A stretch of DNA of 10,041 nt. It comes from Prevotella sp. Its GTDB lineage: Bacteria; Bacteroidota; Bacteroidia; Bacteroidales; Bacteroidaceae. The notes beneath the pieces are model-generated. The model searched no databases, was not told where the DNA came from, and was given only the letters and a program-made list of their open reading frames with translations. How positions within the stretch are numbered: position 1 is the stretch's first letter; every line of letters starts with the position of its first letter. This document shows, piece by piece, positions 7,829 to 10,041 of this stretch. The stretch covers positions 1-10,041 of the forward strand of contig JAFRMM010000152.1 in NCBI GenBank assembly GCA_017430675.1. The letters run 5' to 3'. Position numbers and translations under genes: made by a program.

Positions 7829-8425
7829 ATGAAAAGGATTTGCTTTCTGATAACAACGGTGCTCTTCAGCACCATCACATTCGCACAGACGGCCAAGAGC
7901 GTGCTTGACAGGACTGCAGCGAATATCACGGTGAAATCGGGTGTGCAGGCCGACTTCAAGATGTCTGGCAGCATGGGAAGCACCAGCGGTACCATTGCCG
8001 TCAAGGGGAAGAAGTTCCATGCCACGACGCCACAGGCCATCGTCTGGTTTGACGGTAAGACACAGTGGACCTATATGAAGAACAATGACGAGGTGAACGT
8101 GACAACGCCTACGGAGGCACAGTTGCAGGCCATCAATCCCTACAACTTCATCAACCTCTACAAGAACGGCTATGACTATACGCTGAACAAGTCGGGCAAG
8201 GACTATATCGTCCATCTCACCGCCTCGTCGAAGGACAAGAAGATCCGCGAGATGTTTATCACCATCAACAAGAGTACCTATCACCCTACGCAGGTGAAAC
8301 TCCTTCAGGGTACGAAGTGGACGATCTTCGATATCTCGAATCTGAAGAAGCAGAACGTACCCGACAGCCAGTTCCGTTTCAACGCCAAGGATTTCCCACA
8401 AGCAGAAGTGATTGACCTAAGATGA
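7829..8425 (+). CDS. lolA: LolA-like outer-membrane lipoprotein carrier
   Basis: A periplasmic chaperone of the LolA/LolB-like fold, expected to escort lipoproteins from the inner to the outer membrane. From ATG 7829 it has 198 residues. It begins with a Sec signal peptide (Lys-Arg, hydrophobic core residues 4-18, probable cleavage after TFA at residue 19). The mature part has features of Bacteroidota LolA-like proteins: an alternating beta pattern, P.A..WFDG.TQW.Y at about residues 68-82, NPYNF at about 104-108, and the ending DS.FRFNAKDFPQAEVIDLR. In-frame ATG 7814 and TTG 7811 could extend it by a few residues. I prefer 7829 because it gives a standard signal peptide and has the purine-rich AAGAAAAG in front. 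It lies 25 bases after ftsK and overlaps the next gene by four bases (ATGA). The exact client range is not visible. Confidence 0.9.
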   Translation: MKRICFLITTVLFSTITFAQTAKSVLDRTAANITVKSGVQADFKMSGSMGSTSGTIAVKGKKFHATTPQAIVWFDGKTQWTYMKNNDEVNVTTPTEAQLQAINPYNFINLYKNGYDYTLNKSGKDYIVHLTASSKDKKIREMFITINKSTYHPTQVKLLQGTKWTIFDISNLKKQNVPDSQFRFNAKDFPQAEVIDLR

Positions 8426-9903
8426 ATAAGTTCCAGTTATACAGGCTCTTACGAAAGAACACAAACCTAAGTTATAAGCGCAGTCCTGTCTTTGAACAGA
8501 ACAAGTGGGCTAAGGCACTGATTTATTTCGGCGGTGCCTTCTTCGCCTTGTACCTTATCTTATACGGTGTCATCATTGCCATGACGGCCGATGGCGAGGC
8601 AGGACGGATGATCTCGCTGATGCCGATCATCATGATGATCGACTTCCTCCTGCGCTTCATCGTTCAGACTACGCCCGGCATGATGGTGAAGCCTTATATC
8701 CTGCAACCCATCTCACGCTATACGGCCATCGAGTGTTTCCTGGTTTCATCGCATCTGAGCGGCTATAACTTCCTGTGGCTGGCCATGTTCCTACCCTACT
8801 CTTACATCATCCTCCTGGCCGGGGCGGGCTTCTGGCCGACGCTGGCAGAACTGGTCGGAGCATTGCTGCTGATCATCTTCAACAGTCAGGTCTATCTCTT
8901 CTTCCGTACGCTGATCAACAGGAAGATCGTGTGGTGGCTGGCGGCCATTGCCTTCTACCTGATACCCTTCATACCGCTGTTGCTGGACTATGACAAGAAG
9001 ACTTTCGGAAAGTTGCTCGACACCTACGCCGCGTTTGGCCGCAGTTGGTATCTGATCCCTGCGATATTGATAGTCCTGGCGGCCCTGTTCTACATCAACC
9101 GCCATCTCCAGTTCAAATATGTCTATGAGGAGATCTCAAGGAAAGGTGAGCGGGCACTGAAGCACGTGTCGCAGTTCGCCTTCTTCAACCGCTTCGGCCT
9201 TATCGGCGAGTACATGAAGATCGAACTGAAGTCGAACATCCGCAACAAGACGATGAAGAGCCGCTGCATCATGAGCCTCGTGCTGATTGTGGTGATGTCG
9301 TCGCTGGTGGCCTACACGCCGATGTACGACAATGCCATCATGATCAATTTCTGGTGCATCTACTGCTTCGCCATCTACAGTGTCACCACGCTGATCAAGA
9401 TCATGGGCCAGGAGGGCAACTATATCGACCTGCTGATGATGCACCATGAGAACATCATCGCCCTGCTGAGGGCGAAGTTCTGGTTCTACAGCGCCATCCT
9501 CCTGATTCCCTTCGTGATCATGCTGCCCGCCGTCTTCACGGGTAAGTTCACCATCCTGATGCTGCTGGCCTATATGTCGATCACGGCAGGACTGCTGCAC
9601 TTCATCATCTTCCAGTTGGCCGTCTATAACAAGCAGACGCTCCCGCTCCAGCAGAAGGTGACGGCCAAGGGCAACTTCGAGAACGGCATGCAGATCGTCA
9701 TCGAGATGATCGCCCTGTTCGGCCCCGGTGCGATAGCCGCCATCGGCTTCATCACCATCGGTGAGACGGGCACTTATGTCTTCATGATCGTGCTCGGGCT
9801 GTGCTTCATCGTGACCCATCCCCTGTGGATCAGGAACATCTATACGCGGATGATGCGTCGCCGCTATGAAAACCTGGAAGGCTTCCACGCCACCGCCCAA
9901 TAA
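8422..9903 (+). CDS. DUF5687-type polytopic membrane protein
   Basis: A 493-residue integral inner-membrane protein that I recognise as resembling the DUF5687 family of Bacteroidota, whose function is not established; members can resemble ABC-2 type permeases. About twelve hydrophobic segments are visible (approximate residues 33-56, 63-83, 113-136, 144-165, 169-190, 209-228, 282-302, 309-329, 353-374, 377-398, 425-446, 452-471). A charged cytosolic-type stretch lies in the middle (about 230-282, with YEEISRKGERALKH and KSNIRNKTMKSR). No ATP-binding motif or enzymatic signature is seen. Its ATG overlaps the lolA stop (ATGA), so translation is likely coupled to lolA and transcription driven from the ftsK promoter. 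No ABC ATPase gene lies next to it in this window. The membrane assignment is firm and the family name moderately firm; a transport role is inference. Confidence 0.85.
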   Translation: MNKFQLYRLLRKNTNLSYKRSPVFEQNKWAKALIYFGGAFFALYLILYGVIIAMTADGEAGRMISLMPIIMMIDFLLRFIVQTTPGMMVKPYILQPISRYTAIECFLVSSHLSGYNFLWLAMFLPYSYIILLAGAGFWPTLAELVGALLLIIFNSQVYLFFRTLINRKIVWWLAAIAFYLIPFIPLLLDYDKKTFGKLLDTYAAFGRSWYLIPAILIVLAALFYINRHLQFKYVYEEISRKGERALKHVSQFAFFNRFGLIGEYMKIELKSNIRNKTMKSRCIMSLVLIVVMSSLVAYTPMYDNAIMINFWCIYCFAIYSVTTLIKIMGQEGNYIDLLMMHHENIIALLRAKFWFYSAILLIPFVIMLPAVFTGKFTILMLLAYMSITAGLLHFIIFQLAVYNKQTLPLQQKVTAKGNFENGMQIVIEMIALFGPGAIAAIGFITIGETGTYVFMIVLGLCFIVTHPLWIRNIYTRMMRRRYENLEGFHATAQ

Positions 9904-9933
9904 ACTTTTTGGAAGAATTTCCATAAAAAGTTT
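9902..9933 (+). terminator. Hairpin after the ftsK operon, possible terminator
   Basis: An inverted repeat follows the stop codon of the DUF5687 gene. AAACTTTTT (9902-9910) pairs with AAAAAGTTT (9925-9933), and GGAA (9911-9914) pairs with TTCC (9919-9922) around a GAAT loop, with a two-base AT bulge. The stem is A/T-rich and no U-run follows, so it is not a classic Rho-independent terminator. Its right arm overlaps the -33 box of the tRNA promoter. Confidence 0.5.
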
Positions 9934-9962
9934 GGTGGAATCAAAAAAAGTGAGTACCTTTG
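9931..9962 (+). promoter_or_regulatory. Strong Bacteroidota-type promoter of the tRNA-Lys gene
   Basis: TTTG at 9931-9934, a 20-base spacer and TACCTTTG at 9955-9962 match both promoter elements exactly. Transcription should begin a few bases after 9962, leaving a 5' leader of roughly 13-17 bases before the mature tRNA start at 9983. Confidence 0.9.
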
Positions 9963-9989
9963 CACCCGCTAAAGAAAAAGATGCACCCG
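9961..9989 (+). repeat. Direct repeat TGCACCCG at the tRNA transcription start and tRNA 5' end
   Basis: The octamer TGCACCCG occurs at 9961-9968 and again at 9982-9989, 21 bases apart. The second copy contains the whole 5' strand of the tRNA acceptor stem (GCACCCG), and the first lies at the promoter end and likely transcription start. Confidence 0.7.
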
Positions 9990-10041
9990 TAGCTCAGTTG
10001 GTAGAGCACCTGACTCTTAAGCAGGGTGTCCAGGGTTCGAG
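9983..10041 (+). tRNA. tRNA-Lys (anticodon CTT), 3' end outside window
   Basis: The 5' acceptor strand GCACCCG (9983-9989), TA, D stem GCTC/GAGC (9992-9995 with 10004-10007) with loop AGTTGGTA, and anticodon arm 10009-10025 with loop CTCTTAA give anticodon CTT at 10016-10018, reading AAG lysine codons. The variable region GTGTC and the T-arm start CAGGGTTCGAG follow, and the window ends inside the T loop. In the anticodon stem four pairs are normal but the loop-closing 31-39 position is A10013 opposite G10021, a mismatch. Isotype is called from the anticodon; the 3' acceptor strand cannot be checked here. Confidence 0.93.

Noticed and set aside
6829..8040. Long open frame on the minus strand (403 codons) opposite ftsK and lolA
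   Set aside because: It is antisense to the FtsK motor and gamma domains, has no recognisable motif and no promoter, and crosses a gene boundary.
9136..9924. Open frame of 262 codons on the minus strand opposite the DUF5687 gene
   Set aside because: Its very Asp/Glu/His/Gln-rich translation is the mirror image of a membrane-protein coding sequence; there is no independent support.
1..10041. Search for CRISPR arrays, insertion sequences, integrase or attachment sites, and defence genes
   Set aside because: No spaced repeats, transposase motifs, terminal inverted repeats or defence-type domains were visible. The tRNA at the right edge could serve as an integration site, but nothing beyond it can be seen.

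Overview
This window looks like chromosomal housekeeping DNA from a member of the Bacteroidota, most likely Bacteroidales and plausibly a Prevotella-type genome. The reasons are the Bacteroidota-type promoters (TTTG about 20 bases upstream of TAnnTTTG), the near absence of Shine-Dalgarno sequences, a DUF5687-type membrane protein, and the overall flavour of the proteins. The genus is inferred; the phylum is well supported.

Left end (1-1564, + strand): the C-terminal half of transketolase, cut by the window edge, is joined through a TAATG stop/start overlap to rpiB (ribose-5-phosphate isomerase B). Together they make a small non-oxidative pentose-phosphate unit. It ends at a strong, symmetrical hairpin (1535-1564) that can also serve the convergent gene on the other strand.

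Middle (1566-5262, - strand): reading leftwards from about 5262, a DEDDy-type 3'-5' exonuclease, an RlmI-like 23S rRNA cytosine methyltransferase and the tRNA(Ile)-lysidine synthase tilS overlap one another end to start, forming one tight RNA-processing/modification operon. A small lipoprotein of unknown function follows. It has its own near-perfect promoter, embedded in the end of tilS and so close to the start codon that its mRNA should be almost leaderless.

Right part (5283-9903, + strand): a promoter divergent from that of the exonuclease drives the DNA translocase ftsK (820 aa from its corrected start), followed by a LolA-like periplasmic lipoprotein carrier and a large polytopic DUF5687-type membrane protein (ATGA overlap with lolA). 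This is an envelope/cell-division-linked operon. After a hairpin, a textbook promoter leads into a tRNA-Lys(CTT) gene that runs off the right edge.

I see no mobile element, CRISPR array, defence locus or clear horizontal transfer, and no novel multi-gene system. There is no gene-free stretch longer than 300 bases. The points most worth a second look are the near-leaderless promoter arrangements, an A-G mismatch in the anticodon stem of the tRNA, the hairpin that overlaps the tRNA promoter, and the DUF5687 protein encoded without an adjacent ABC ATPase.
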